This document shows, one piece after another, positions 36,820 through 45,282 of a stretch of 64,000 nt of DNA. How positions within the stretch are numbered: position 1 is the stretch's first letter; the number at the start of each line of letters is the position of its first letter. The position numbers and the translations under genes are program-made. The notes below the pieces were generated by a model. That model did not search any database. It worked only from the letters and a program-made list of their open reading frames with translations, and was not told the DNA's origin. This DNA is from Arthrobacter agilis (GTDB taxonomy: Bacteria; Actinomycetota; Actinomycetes; Actinomycetales; Micrococcaceae), in the NCBI RefSeq assembly GCF_002157505.1, contig NZ_NFSC01000026.1:184225-248224 (forward strand). The letters run 5' to 3'.

Positions 36820-36833
36820 TCCACGAGTATACC

Positions 36834-36853
36834 CAAACGAACTAGTTCGTTTG
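36834..36853. promoter_or_regulatory. TetR-type operator palindrome
   Basis: CAAACGAACTAGTTCGTTTG is a perfect 20-bp inverted repeat, placed 15 bp from the regulator start and 55 bp from the MFS start. Binding by the adjacent TetR protein is inferred. Confidence 0.85.
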
Positions 36854-36908
36854 ACTTTGCTATCGGGCTGGCCCTACCCTCGGAATGACGTACTTTCTGA
36901 GGAGAACC

Positions 36909-38390
36909 ATGACCACCCACCCTTCGGGTCCTTCCGCCGCGCCTACCGTGGATGATGCCCCGGCGAAGGCCCCCGCGAACCGCTGGCTCGTGCTGGCCAT
37001 CGTCGCGCTGGCACAGCTCACCGTCGTCCTCGACGGGACCATCGTGAACATCGCCCTGCCCCAGGCCCAGGCCGAGCTCGGCATGTCCGACAGCGACCGC
37101 AGCTGGGTCGTCACGCTCTACGCCCTGACGTTCGGGGCGCTCCTCCTCCTCGGCGGGCGCATCGCCGACTTCTGGGGCCGCAAGCGCTCCTTCCTCGTCG
37201 GCATGGGCGGCTTCGCCCTCGCATCGGCCATCGGCGGCCTCGCGACGTCGGGGGAAATGCTTCTGCTGGCCCGCGGGCTGCAGGGCGCGTTCGCCGCGCT
37301 GCTGGCGCCCGCCGCGCTCGCCATCCTCTCCGTCACGTTTCCCGCCGGCAAGGACCGTGTTCGGGCCTTCGCGGTCTACGGCACGATCGCCGGCGGTGGT
37401 GCGGCCATCGGCCTCCTGCTGGGCGGCATCCTGACCGAGTACTTCAGCTGGCACTGGTGCCTCCTCGTGAACGTGCCCATCGCCGTGGTCGCCATCGCCG
37501 TGGGGGTCCCCGTGCTCCGCGAGAGCCGCGCCGAGGGAAGCACACGCTACGACGTCCCCGGAGCCCTGCTGGTGAGCCTCGGCCTCGCCTCCGTGGTGTA
37601 CGGGTTCTCGCGCGCCGAAGCAGGCTGGGGTCGGGCCGACACGCTCGGTTTCCTGGCCGCCGGCGTGGTGCTGCTCGCCCTGTTTCTCCTCGTCGAGGCG
37701 CGCTCAGCGCACCCCCTGCTGCCGCTGCGCATCATCACCGACCGCGTGCGGGCCGGCGCGTACCTCACCTCCATCGCGGTGGGTGCCGCACTGCTCGGCG
37801 CCCTGCTCTACCTGACGCTGTACTTCCAGATCGTCCTCGGCATGAGCCCGCTGGTCTCAGGGCTCGCGTCCCTGCCCATGACGGCGGCGATCATGGTGTC
37901 CGCCGGAGTCGTCACACGTCTCCTGCCGACCGTGGGTCCCCGCATCCTCATGACGGTCGGGCCGCTGGTCGCGGCGGCCGGCCTGCTGCTGCTCAGCCGC
38001 ATCACCGGCGGTTCCTACGCCCTCGAGGTGCTGCCCGCGCAGATCCTGTTGGGCATGGGCCTCGCGCTCATCTTCGTGCCGCTGCAGAACGTCGCGCTCC
38101 TCGGCATCGCCCCCCGTGATTCCGGCGTTGCCAGCGCTGCCGTCACCGCGACCCAGCAGATCGGCGGGTCCATCGGGACGGCGGTCTTCACCGCCCTCTA
38201 TGCCTCGGCCGCTGCAATTGGGACGCCCGAGGGCGCGGCAGGCGGACTGCAGTCGCTCGTGGACGGGTACTCCGTGGTGTTCGTGGCCGCCGCGGTGGCC
38301 CTCGCACTTGCATCGCCCATCTCGTGGTTCATGGTCGACGTCGCGAGGGACGAATTCACGACGTCCGACGAGGTGGTCCATCTGGGCTAG
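36909..38390 (+). CDS. MFS transporter, DHA2 (EmrB/QacA-type) family
   Basis: The 493-aa protein has about 14 hydrophobic helices, the count of the DHA2 drug:H+ antiporters. Motif A-like GRIADFWGRKRSFLVG is near residue 85, and motif C-like GAAIGLLLGGILTEYFSWHW is near 165. ATG 36909 is chosen because GAGGAG lies just upstream (36898-36903); an ATG 24 bases earlier lacks one. Substrate unknown. The stop codon abuts a remnant of a GH1 gene read on the other strand. Confidence 0.9.
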   Translation: MTTHPSGPSAAPTVDDAPAKAPANRWLVLAIVALAQLTVVLDGTIVNIALPQAQAELGMSDSDRSWVVTLYALTFGALLLLGGRIADFWGRKRSFLVGMGGFALASAIGGLATSGEMLLLARGLQGAFAALLAPAALAILSVTFPAGKDRVRAFAVYGTIAGGGAAIGLLLGGILTEYFSWHWCLLVNVPIAVVAIAVGVPVLRESRAEGSTRYDVPGALLVSLGLASVVYGFSRAEAGWGRADTLGFLAAGVVLLALFLLVEARSAHPLLPLRIITDRVRAGAYLTSIAVGAALLGALLYLTLYFQIVLGMSPLVSGLASLPMTAAIMVSAGVVTRLLPTVGPRILMTVGPLVAAAGLLLLSRITGGSYALEVLPAQILLGMGLALIFVPLQNVALLGIAPRDSGVASAAVTATQQIGGSIGTAVFTALYASAAAIGTPEGAAGGLQSLVDGYSVVFVAAAVALALASPISWFMVDVARDEFTTSDEVVHLG

Positions 38391-38510
38391 GACCCGTTCG
38401 ATAGGCGCCCGCTCGGGTGAGAAGCGGTAGTTCGCGAACCCGAGGCTGCCGATCACGGCGACGTCCACCTGGTAGCGGTAGTAGTGGTCCAGGGCATCGC
38501 CGGACGACGG
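38391..38510 (-). pseudogene. Remnant of a GH1 beta-glucosidase
   Basis: About 40 codons on the minus strand read SSGDALDHYYRYQVDVAVIG, then SLGFANYRFSPERAPIER. They align with residues 46-80 of the intact GH1 enzyme at 56.8-58.1 kb (SSGDALDHYYRYQVDVA against EPSGDALDHYHRYREDIA). No start, catalytic residues or remaining domain are present. It directly abuts the MFS stop, so the break that removed the rest of the gene ends there. Confidence 0.85.
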
Positions 38511-38742
38511 CTTTGCGTGGTGGAGTACCCGCCCGGTGTCCAGGACCAGCGAGGCCGCCCGCAGGATGAGTCCTGGTGGGAAGATGCCCGGCGATGCTTG
38601 ATGCCCGTCTCACCAAAACGGCCAGGCTTCACTCGGGCGCCGGAGACATCGGTGCGGGCCTGACCACCGGGGACGACGCTGAGACCGGCACCGAGGCCGT
38701 GATTCAAGGTTGGCGTGAGTGCTCCGCGCAGTGCCCTTCATG

Positions 38743-38901
38743 ATGTACGACGACATGCCCTAGGCCCGGCTCATGCGACCGCCCATCACCGTGGTCGCTC
38801 AGCCCGTCTACGACATCGGGGCAACAACCGCGAAAACACTTCTAGCTCGCATTATGGGGCGCCCGCCAGTGCCAGAGAGCCTGATCTTCCACTCTGAGCT
38901 G
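38743..38901 (+). pseudogene. Remnant of a LacI-family regulator C-terminus
   Basis: The plus strand encodes YDDMP, an in-frame TAG at 38761, then ARLMRPPITVVAQPVYDIGA and TTAKTLLARIMGRP. This is the effector-domain end of a LacI repressor, where DDxPLARxxxPPLTVV is the usual text. The stop replaces the expected Leu. The N-terminal DNA-binding part is missing. With the neighbouring GH1 fragment it marks a decayed beta-glucoside locus. Between 38511 and 38742 I recognise nothing. Confidence 0.8.
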
Positions 38902-39028
38902 GACAACTTAGGACAGACGCCTGTCCCGCATTGGGGAGGAGCCCGGCAGGGGTGTCACTGTGTTATTTCTATCGAAGCTTGTCTGGGCCGTCGAAACGCG
39001 GCAGCAGTGCCTCTACCGAAGCAGATAT

Positions 39029-40099
39029 TCACCTAGTTGAGTGTGTAGGGGCGGGGCCGTGCGAGTCTCGATAGATTACGCGAGCCTGAAGTGCGACCGG
39101 TTTGGCAGTTCGTTCCTCGATCGCCTCGATAGCGGCGACTGCCGCTGCGAAGCCCGCTTCGTAAATCGGCGGCGACACGACGGTAAGCGGTGGTGCTGTC
39201 AGAGGCGACCAAGGGAAATCGTCCAAGGCAATGACCGATACGTTCGCGGGGATCCCGACATCGCGTTCCCGAAGCGCCAAAAGAATGTCGCGGGCAATGG
39301 TGCTGTCCGACGCGAGGATGGCAGTCGGTGGATCGGCGAGATGGAAAAGCTCCTCGATCACCTCGGCCGTGCGTTCCATGGTTACTACTTTGAACCGGAT
39401 CAGCTCCGGATCAGGGCGAATTGCTGCTTCTTCCAAGGCGTCTAAAATACCGTGGAGTCTGTCTTCAACGGAGGAAATCCCCAAGGGGAAGCCCGCAAAC
39501 GAGTCGCCGTCGGTCTGCAGGGACGATATGTATGCGATGCGCGTATGCCCGAGTTCGACAAGTCTTGACGTTGCCTCATGAGCTGCGGGGGCGATGCTAA
39601 TTTCCACTGACACGGCATCGAGACCGGGAACTTTCCGATCCAGGAGCACGAGGGGCCTACCGGAGGTGCGGATGGCTTTCAAGTGTTCAATTTGATACGC
39701 GGAGGATGGGGCAACGATGATCGCGTCGACACGCTTGTCGAGGAAGACCCGGACTGCATGGATCTCCGCCTCAAGGTTCTCTGACGTGTTCGCGAGGATG
39801 ACGTTGTATCGAGATGCGTTCGCTGCGTCGGATATGCCGCGCATTGCAACGCTGAAGTACGGATTCTCGATGTCGCTGACGATGACGCCGAGGGTTCGTG
39901 ACCGCCCGGTATTCATGCTGCGCGCTACCTCGTTGGGGCGATAGCCAAGCTCCTCGGCCGCCGCAAGGACGCGCAGACGCACCTCGGAGCTGACCGATCC
40001 GTACGATCCAAGTGCTCGTGAGGCTGTCGACTTGCCGACACCAGCCCGCCGAGCGACGTCAGCTACGGTGGCTTCGCGGTTTAGGGGTCGTTCGAACAC
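39029..40099 (-). CDS. LacI family transcriptional regulator of the fructosamine operon
   Basis: The 356-aa protein starts at GTG 40099 (AGGAG 5 bases upstream; 45 bases earlier an in-frame start lacks this). The helix-turn-helix ATVADVARRAGVGKSTASRA lies at about residues 10-29, with a hinge helix after it. The sugar-binding periplasmic-protein-like domain follows. It is divergent from an ABC transporter, kinase and deglycase operon, and three operator-like palindromes lie in between. It is therefore the probable repressor, responding to a fructosamine or its phosphate. Confidence 0.9.
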   Translation of the reverse strand: MFERPLNREATVADVARRAGVGKSTASRALGSYGSVSSEVRLRVLAAAEELGYRPNEVARSMNTGRSRTLGVIVSDIENPYFSVAMRGISDAANASRYNVILANTSENLEAEIHAVRVFLDKRVDAIIVAPSSAYQIEHLKAIRTSGRPLVLLDRKVPGLDAVSVEISIAPAAHEATSRLVELGHTRIAYISSLQTDGDSFAGFPLGISSVEDRLHGILDALEEAAIRPDPELIRFKVVTMERTAEVIEELFHLADPPTAILASDSTIARDILLALRERDVGIPANVSVIALDDFPWSPLTAPPLTVVSPPIYEAGFAAAVAAIEAIEERTAKPVALQARVIYRDSHGPAPTHSTR

Positions 40100-40123
40100 A
40101 GCTGCTCCTAGCGGGGGTAACCC

Positions 40124-40152
40124 TTGACGTGATGTAAGTCTCAAGGTAGGTT
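40124..40152 (+). promoter_or_regulatory. Promoter of the fructosamine ABC operon
   Basis: -35 TTGACG at 40124-40129 and -10 TAGGTT at 40147-40152 are separated by 17 bp, and operator 1 begins 8 bp after the -10. The arrangement suits repression by blocking transcription start. Confidence 0.65.
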
Positions 40153-40159
40153 CCTACCA

Positions 40160-40177
40160 GTTGGGTCCGGACCCAAC
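40160..40177. promoter_or_regulatory. LacI operator 1 (fructosamine)
   Basis: GTTGGGTCCGGACCCAAC is a perfect 18-bp palindrome with the CG-centred symmetry of LacI operators, immediately downstream of the promoter. Confidence 0.85.
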
Positions 40178-40193
40178 ACGGTCACACTACCTC

Positions 40194-40209
40194 TTGGTCC
40201 GGAAGCAAC
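40194..40209. promoter_or_regulatory. LacI operator 2 (fructosamine), imperfect
   Basis: TTGGTCCGGAAGCAAC is a degenerate copy sharing the TTGGTCCGGA core. It lies between the two better copies. Confidence 0.55.
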
Positions 40210-40257
40210 GCACCCTTCCTCCCTGAAAATCAAAGCTCTGATAAAGAACCACTTGCA

Positions 40258-40273
40258 TTGGGTCCGGAACCAA
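40258..40273. promoter_or_regulatory. LacI operator 3 (fructosamine)
   Basis: TTGGGTCCGGAACCAA matches operator 1 except for one position in the right arm. Spacing of about 98 bp from operator 1 could allow looping. Confidence 0.75.
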
Positions 40274-40309
40274 CCGGCCGTCCGATACGCCTTACCACTG
40301 GAGTTAGCC

Positions 40310-41188
40310 ATGAGTTCTGTTTCCAACTGCCGACGCTTCCTAATTGTTGGAGCCGCAGTTTCCTCCCTTCTTCTTACTGGTTGCGGATCGTCGGGGTCGT
40401 CTTCGCCCGCGTCTTCCGATACCGCCAACCCCTACGACCTGATCGAACCAGGCACCATTCGCGCGGCAAGCGTCGGAGATCTCAAGCCCTATTCCTTTAC
40501 CGATGCTTCCGGTGACTTCACTGGCTTCGACGTGGAGCTGTTCGAAAATGTCGCCGAGCGCGCGGGCATCGAGGACGTCCAGTTCACCGGTCAGGACTTC
40601 TCCGGACTGCTCCCGGCCGTCGCCAACGGGCAGTTCGATGTCGGAGTCGCGGCGATCGGCATCACCGAGGAGCGCAAGCAGACAGTTGATTTCTCCGAGG
40701 GCTACCTCGCCGGCTACCTGACCGTGCTGACAACGAAAGAGGCGGGGATGTCGGAGGAGTCCGACCTCAAGGGGAAGCGCATCGGTGTGGTCCAGGGGAC
40801 GCTGCAGGAAGCCTACGCGGTGAAGAACTTCACCGAGTCCGACATCGTCCGTTTCCCGGACAACAACTCGGGCGTGGCGGCCATCAATAGCGGCAATGTT
40901 GTAGCTCATTTCCTGGATTACGAATCGGCGAAATCCTATTCGGAACAGTTCGGTCTCGTCGACGCGATCAACGTCCCGTCGTTTGATGCTCCTGCCGGGT
41001 TCGCTGTCGCGAAGGGCAATACCGCGTTGAAGGAGGCTCTTGATGAGGGTCTGGCCGATGCGATGGAGGACGGTACCTGGAAGGAGCTCTACCAGAAGTG
41101 GTTCCCGGGCTCGCCTATGCCTGAGCAGTACCTGCCGTCGGCGGAGCAGACCTCCGAGCCGACTCCTGAGCCTTCTCCGAGCAACTAG
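40310..41188 (+). CDS. ABC transporter substrate-binding lipoprotein, polar amino acid (family 3) type
   Basis: The 292-aa lipoprotein has a signal peptide with lipobox LLTGC (Cys25), then a type-II binding fold. Family-3 landmarks are [20 protein letters not shown] and [23 protein letters not shown] 40310 is chosen because TGGAG lies upstream and the signal peptide then starts normally. It heads an operon with a permease, an ATPase, a FrlD-like kinase and a FrlB-like deglycase. The ligand is therefore probably a fructosyl amino acid rather than a free amino acid. The C-terminal PTPEPSPSN tail is a linker. Confidence 0.88.
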   Translation: MSSVSNCRRFLIVGAAVSSLLLTGCGSSGSSSPASSDTANPYDLIEPGTIRAASVGDLKPYSFTDASGDFTGFDVELFENVAERAGIEDVQFTGQDFSGLLPAVANGQFDVGVAAIGITEERKQTVDFSEGYLAGYLTVLTTKEAGMSEESDLKGKRIGVVQGTLQEAYAVKNFTESDIVRFPDNNSGVAAINSGNVVAHFLDYESAKSYSEQFGLVDAINVPSFDAPAGFAVAKGNTALKEALDEGLADAMEDGTWKELYQKWFPGSPMPEQYLPSAEQTSEPTPEPSPSN

Positions 41189-41256
41189 TCCGGGCCTTGT
41201 TCCCTTGGGCACTCGCTCGGGAAACGCTCGGGAATCCGCTGGGAACATCATCCAAA

Positions 41257-41285
41257 GGGTGCGGGCCGCTTGTCGGTCCGCACCC
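41257..41285 (+). terminator. Intercistronic hairpin after the fructosamine binding-protein gene
   Basis: Eleven-bp arms (GGGTGCGGGCC and GGTCCGCACCC, one G-U pair) at 41257-41267 and 41275-41285 lie between the binding-protein and permease genes, without a T run. It probably stabilises the upstream transcript or reduces read-through. Confidence 0.7.
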
Positions 41286-41310
41286 CGGCTACAGACATTG
41301 AGAGCTTGAT

Positions 41311-42099
41311 ATGGACTTCCTCGACAACCTGATCAAAACCTTCCTCGACTTCGATGCGATGCTCGCTGTCCTTCCACAGCTGTTGGGAGTGGGCCTGGTC
41401 AACACGCTGATCATCTCCGCCGCAGCCACGGTGATCGGCGTGGTGCTGGGAATGGTAGTGGCCGTGATGGGGATTTCGACATCACGCTGGCTACGCATTC
41501 CTGCCCGGATCTACACCGACCTTTTCCGGGGACTGCCGGCCATCCTGACAATCCTGCTCATCGGGCAGGGCTTCGCCAGGTTCAGCCAGGAAATTTTCGG
41601 CCCCTCACCGTATCCACTGGGCATCATCGCCCTGAGCCTGATCGCCAGCGCCTATATCGGTGAGATCTTCCGTGCCGGTATCCAGAGCGTGGAAAAGGGG
41701 CAGCTCGAAGCATGCCGTGCCCTGGGCATGGGATACGGCAAGGCCATGGCCCTGGTGGTCATCCCGCAGGGAATCAGGCGTGTCCTTCCCGCACTGGTGA
41801 ACCAGTTCATCGCAATCGTGAAGGACTCCTCCCTGGTGTACTTCCTGGGTCTTCTGGTCTCCGAACGTGAACTCTTCCGCGTCGGCCAGGACGCGGCCGT
41901 CCTGACCGGGAACCTCTCCCCACTGGTCATGGCAGGGGTCTTCTACCTGATCATCACGGTCCCCCTGACCCACCTGGTGAACTACTTCGACAACCGGTTC
42001 CGCACCGGACGACGCCGCCCTGCCGCACCAAGCAGCGGACTGAACGAAGTGAAAGAACTCGATGCGGTCACCCCGCACATCACAGGGAGCAACACATGA
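41311..42099 (+). CDS. ABC transporter permease, polar amino acid type
   Basis: The 262-aa protein has about five hydrophobic helices. It carries the permease cytoplasmic loop with ALGMGYGKAMALVVIPQGIRR (EAA motif) near residues 135-155 and SAYIGEIFRAGIQSVEKGQLEA before it, both typical of the HisM/GlnP family. The stop overlaps the ATPase start by four bases. Only one permease is present, so the transporter is probably a homodimer in the membrane. Confidence 0.92.
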   Translation: MDFLDNLIKTFLDFDAMLAVLPQLLGVGLVNTLIISAAATVIGVVLGMVVAVMGISTSRWLRIPARIYTDLFRGLPAILTILLIGQGFARFSQEIFGPSPYPLGIIALSLIASAYIGEIFRAGIQSVEKGQLEACRALGMGYGKAMALVVIPQGIRRVLPALVNQFIAIVKDSSLVYFLGLLVSERELFRVGQDAAVLTGNLSPLVMAGVFYLIITVPLTHLVNYFDNRFRTGRRRPAAPSSGLNEVKELDAVTPHITGSNT

Positions 42100-42863
42100 G
42101 CACCTCCACGAACGCCTCCACCGACCTGCTCACCTTTCGGGGCTCCAGCCTGGAAGTCCGGGACCTCACCATGGCCTTCGGTGACATCAAGGTCCTGCGC
42201 GGGGTCAGCCTGTCGATAGCACCAGGAACCACGACCTGCATCATCGGGCCCTCCGGTTCCGGAAAATCGACCCTGCTGCGCGGCATCAACCGTCTCCACG
42301 AACCAGCAAGCGGCGACGTGCTCCTCGACGGGGAAAGCGCCCTGAAGGTCAAGCCCGACGTCCTGCGGAGCCGTATCGGCATGGTCTTCCAGCACTTCAA
42401 CCTCTTCCCCGACCACACCGCCCTCGAGAACGTCGCGTTGGCCCTGTGGAGCGTCAAGGGCATGTCGAAGGCCGAAGCCAGGGAACGCGCCAGTCGCAGG
42501 CTCGCTGAGGTCGGACTCGCCGAGCGCGCCGATCACCGTCCACGGGACCTCTCCGGCGGCCAGCAGCAGCGCGTCGCCATCGCACGGGCCCTGGCCATGG
42601 AACCGGAAGTGATGCTCTTCGACGAAGCCACCTCGGCGCTGGACCCCGAACTGGTCAAGGGCGTGCTGACTCTCATGGCCGGCCTCTGCGAACGCGGCAT
42701 GACCATGGCCGTCGTCACCCACGAAATGGGGTTCGCCCGCAGAGTCGCCGACCAGGTGGTCTTCATGGACGAAGGCGAAGTCGTCGAAGCCGGCAAACCC
42801 GCCGACCTCTTCGACAACCCCCAAAGCGAACGCCTCCAACGATTCCTCTCGGAAGTCCTCTAA
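42096..42863 (+). CDS. ABC transporter ATP-binding protein, polar amino acid type
   Basis: The 255-aa ATPase has Walker A GPSGSGKSTLL near residue 52, Q-loop HFNLFPDHT, signature LSGGQQQRVAIARAL near 150 and Walker B VMLFDEATSALDPE. It belongs to the GlnQ/HisP group. The start overlaps the permease stop (ATGA), and its stop overlaps the kinase start by one base, so the operon is tightly coupled. Confidence 0.94.
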   Translation: MSTSTNASTDLLTFRGSSLEVRDLTMAFGDIKVLRGVSLSIAPGTTTCIIGPSGSGKSTLLRGINRLHEPASGDVLLDGESALKVKPDVLRSRIGMVFQHFNLFPDHTALENVALALWSVKGMSKAEARERASRRLAEVGLAERADHRPRDLSGGQQQRVAIARALAMEPEVMLFDEATSALDPELVKGVLTLMAGLCERGMTMAVVTHEMGFARRVADQVVFMDEGEVVEAGKPADLFDNPQSERLQRFLSEVL

Positions 42864-43705
42864 TGCGGGCTCCACGTATCGCAACGGCCGGTGACAACGT
42901 CGTTGACTGCTACCCGGAACTGGGCACCATGTTTCCCGGCGGCAACACTTTGAATGTCTCCGTTTTTGCGTCCAGGTTCGGGGCGGACTCCGCCTATTTG
43001 GGCCAGGTGGCACCTGATGATGCGGGCAAGGCCATCGCCAGCGCATTGCGGGAGGAAGGGGTGGACACCTCAGGGTTGCGGTTCGCCGCTGGCAGGACTG
43101 CTTTCTGCGTCATCGGGCACGATGCAGACGGCGACCGGGTGTTCCTGTCTTCGGATCTGGGTGTATCGCGATTCGAGCCGTCGACCGAGGACGTCTCCTG
43201 GCTTGAGACCTTCGATGCGGTCCACGTGGGAGCAACCAGTGGACTTGACGCGCATGTTCCCGCGTTCGCGGCCGCAACCCGCCTTTCCTACGACTTCAGC
43301 ACCCACACGGACCCGGAACACATCCGCCACATCGGGCCGTCGTGTTACCTGTCCGTCCTTTCCGCGGGCTCCCTTGCCGACGACGAGTTCGAGGTTCTCC
43401 TAGCTCGCAGCGAAGCGTCGGGATCGACCTGGAGCTTGGTCACACGCGGCACCAAAGGGGCTGTCCTCAGCAAGGGAGGTACTCAGCGCTGGAGCAGCGG
43501 CGCGCACCCAGCCACAGGAGTCATCGACACCCTCGGGGCAGGCGACACATTTTGCGCGCGTGTCCTGGTCGGCCTCCTTCGGCAGGAAGACCCCGGCTTT
43601 TTCCTCTCCCAAGCCGCAGTTGCAGCGGCCCACACCTGTACGACCTTCGGCGCTTTCGGCCACGGTGAACCCATCACCCCCGAAATCGCCGCACCGATTC
43701 GCTGA
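42863..43705 (+). CDS. frlD: PfkB-family kinase, FrlD-like (fructosamine 6-kinase)
   Basis: The 280-aa protein begins ATAGDNVVDCYPELGTMFPG, close to the text of fructoselysine 6-kinase FrlD. It ends with the PfkB signature DTLGAGDTFCARVLVGLLRQ. FrlD phosphorylates the 6-position of a fructosamine so that FrlB can cleave it to glucose 6-phosphate and the amine. It overlaps the ATPase stop by one base and precedes the deglycase by 64 bp. The specific amine is unknown. Confidence 0.82.
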   Translation: MRAPRIATAGDNVVDCYPELGTMFPGGNTLNVSVFASRFGADSAYLGQVAPDDAGKAIASALREEGVDTSGLRFAAGRTAFCVIGHDADGDRVFLSSDLGVSRFEPSTEDVSWLETFDAVHVGATSGLDAHVPAFAAATRLSYDFSTHTDPEHIRHIGPSCYLSVLSAGSLADDEFEVLLARSEASGSTWSLVTRGTKGAVLSKGGTQRWSSGAHPATGVIDTLGAGDTFCARVLVGLLRQEDPGFFLSQAAVAAAHTCTTFGAFGHGEPITPEIAAPIR

Positions 43706-43769
43706 GAGTTCGTAACTCAGCACATTCCGGGCTCACGCCCACTCCATCACCAACCGCTAAGGAATAAAC

Positions 43770-44786
43770 GTGACCGACGGTACTTTCACCGGCCCGCAGC
43801 CCGTCAAGGACATCCCCGACAACATCACCAGCTCGCAAGAGCATGCACTTACCCTGTGGCCGGACATCGACTCCTACGTCTCTGGCATATCCGAACTTCG
43901 ACGGGTTTACCTCGTCGGTGCCGGAGGCTCCCTTTCGGGCGTGCACGCCGCCCAGTACCTCCTCGACAAGCGGGGGGTCACTCCCGTCAGCTCCATCAAC
44001 TCCGACGAGTTCTACTACCGCAGTTCCCCCGGCGTCGGGCCTGGAGCACTGGTCATCTCCTTTTCCGCTGCAGGCAAGACGCCGGAAACGGTCCAGGCAG
44101 CCCGGTGGGCCCAGGAGCGCGGCGCTGCCGTCGTGGCAGTGACCCTGAATGAAGAAGGCGCCCTTGCCCAAGCGGTCGATACAGCCTTCATCGGAAAGAC
44201 GGGTGACGGCAACCAGGTTCTGTTGCAACTCCTTGCTCTTGCGATCCTGAAGCGCGAAGGCGCGAATGTCAGTGCCGAACTTGATGCTCTGGCCGCTCTT
44301 CCCGCAGCCATCGACACGACTGTCCGCGCCTTCGAACCTTACGCAGCAAAGATCGCCGACAACATGAAGGACGTTCCCGTCACCTACCTCATCGCCTCCG
44401 GCGCACTCGAGGGCATGGGATCCACCTTCACGAGTTGCTTCCTCCAGGAAATGCAGTGGATGCACGCAGCCACCATTAACGCGGATGAATTCTTCCAGGG
44501 TCCGTTCGAGGTCTTCGATAAGGACACCAAGAGCATCCTGTTCCTCAGCGAAGACGAAACCCGCCCAATGGGCGAACGCGTCGACCGCTTCCTGGAGAAA
44601 TACAGCGGGGAGACATTCCGCGTGGACAGCCGAGAACTTGAACTGCCAGGCATCCCGCAGGAAATGCGCGCCTTCGTCGCCCCGCTCGTCTTCTACACCC
44701 TCGATTTCCGCTTGGCCGCCCACTACGCCGCGGTACGAGGATATGCCCTCGAGGGGCGCCGCTACATGTGGCAGTTCGCCTACTAG
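43770..44786 (+). CDS. frlB: SIS-domain fructosamine-6-phosphate deglycase, FrlB-like
   Basis: The 338-aa protein has two SIS (sugar isomerase) domains. The first holds RRVYLVGAGGSLSGVHAAQY near residues 44-63 and SFSAAGKTPETV near 97-108. The second runs from about residue 200. FrlB-type enzymes cleave fructosamine 6-phosphates to glucose 6-phosphate and a free amine. GTG 43770 has TAAGGA upstream. It ends the operon, before a strong terminator. Confidence 0.84.
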   Translation: MTDGTFTGPQPVKDIPDNITSSQEHALTLWPDIDSYVSGISELRRVYLVGAGGSLSGVHAAQYLLDKRGVTPVSSINSDEFYYRSSPGVGPGALVISFSAAGKTPETVQAARWAQERGAAVVAVTLNEEGALAQAVDTAFIGKTGDGNQVLLQLLALAILKREGANVSAELDALAALPAAIDTTVRAFEPYAAKIADNMKDVPVTYLIASGALEGMGSTFTSCFLQEMQWMHAATINADEFFQGPFEVFDKDTKSILFLSEDETRPMGERVDRFLEKYSGETFRVDSRELELPGIPQEMRAFVAPLVFYTLDFRLAAHYAAVRGYALEGRRYMWQFAY

Positions 44787-44796
44787 CAGCAGCCCC

Positions 44797-44831
44797 GGAC
44801 GGGAGGGGTGCCAAGGCCACCCCTCCCGTCC
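44797..44831 (+). terminator. Terminator of the fructosamine operon
   Basis: Perfect 14-bp arms at 44797-44810 and 44818-44831 (GGACGGGAGGGGTG and complement) with a 7-base loop follow frlB by 10 bp. No clear T run follows. Confidence 0.75.
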
Positions 44832-45190
44832 GTCACCAATCAGCAAACCACCGCCCTATGTGCTCGGGTGCGTGACTAACCCGCTCGGACGTGCTGCTTC
44901 TAGCAATTCACTGCACGACATCCTGGCCATCTCTTGACCAATGCGTCTTGCGGTTATCTGCGCCTAACTTAGGCAGGCAGACTGGGCCCCTGGCGGACGT
45001 CTCTTACAGCCCTGTCGCACCCACTCTCCGTCGAAATCGACTCGCCCATAATCTCCCTTCCGTCAGGTAACTCGGCAGAGAATTCCTGCCATACCGAGTC
45101 GGGATGCCCTGGGCACTCTGACACAACAGACTTGAGTAACGTCGAGGGGCAGGCATCGGAAAGATGTCACGTTAATTGTTCAGACAGAGC
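44832..45190. other. Gap between the fructosamine and fructan loci
   Basis: About 360 bp with no supported gene, repeat or regulatory palindrome recognised. Confidence 0.6.
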
Positions 45191-45228
45191 GAGAGCCGGT
45201 AGTCCTGCATGTAGGGCTACCGGCTCTC
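45191..45228. terminator. Hairpin downstream of the GH32 gene
   Basis: Perfect 12-bp arms GAGAGCCGGTAG and complement at 45191-45202 and 45217-45228 with a 14-base loop lie 55 bp beyond the GH32 stop, between convergent operons. GTTTG follows on the plus side. Confidence 0.7.
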
Positions 45229-45282
45229 GTTTGTAGTGGTGTCAACAGCGACGCTGGGGGTCAGATGTGCTTCTGTTTGAGG

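Noticed and set aside
38511..38742. Possible transposase fragment between the two remnants
   Set aside because: Some text looks protein-like (for example LILRAASLVLDTGRVLHH) but I could not assign it to a family.
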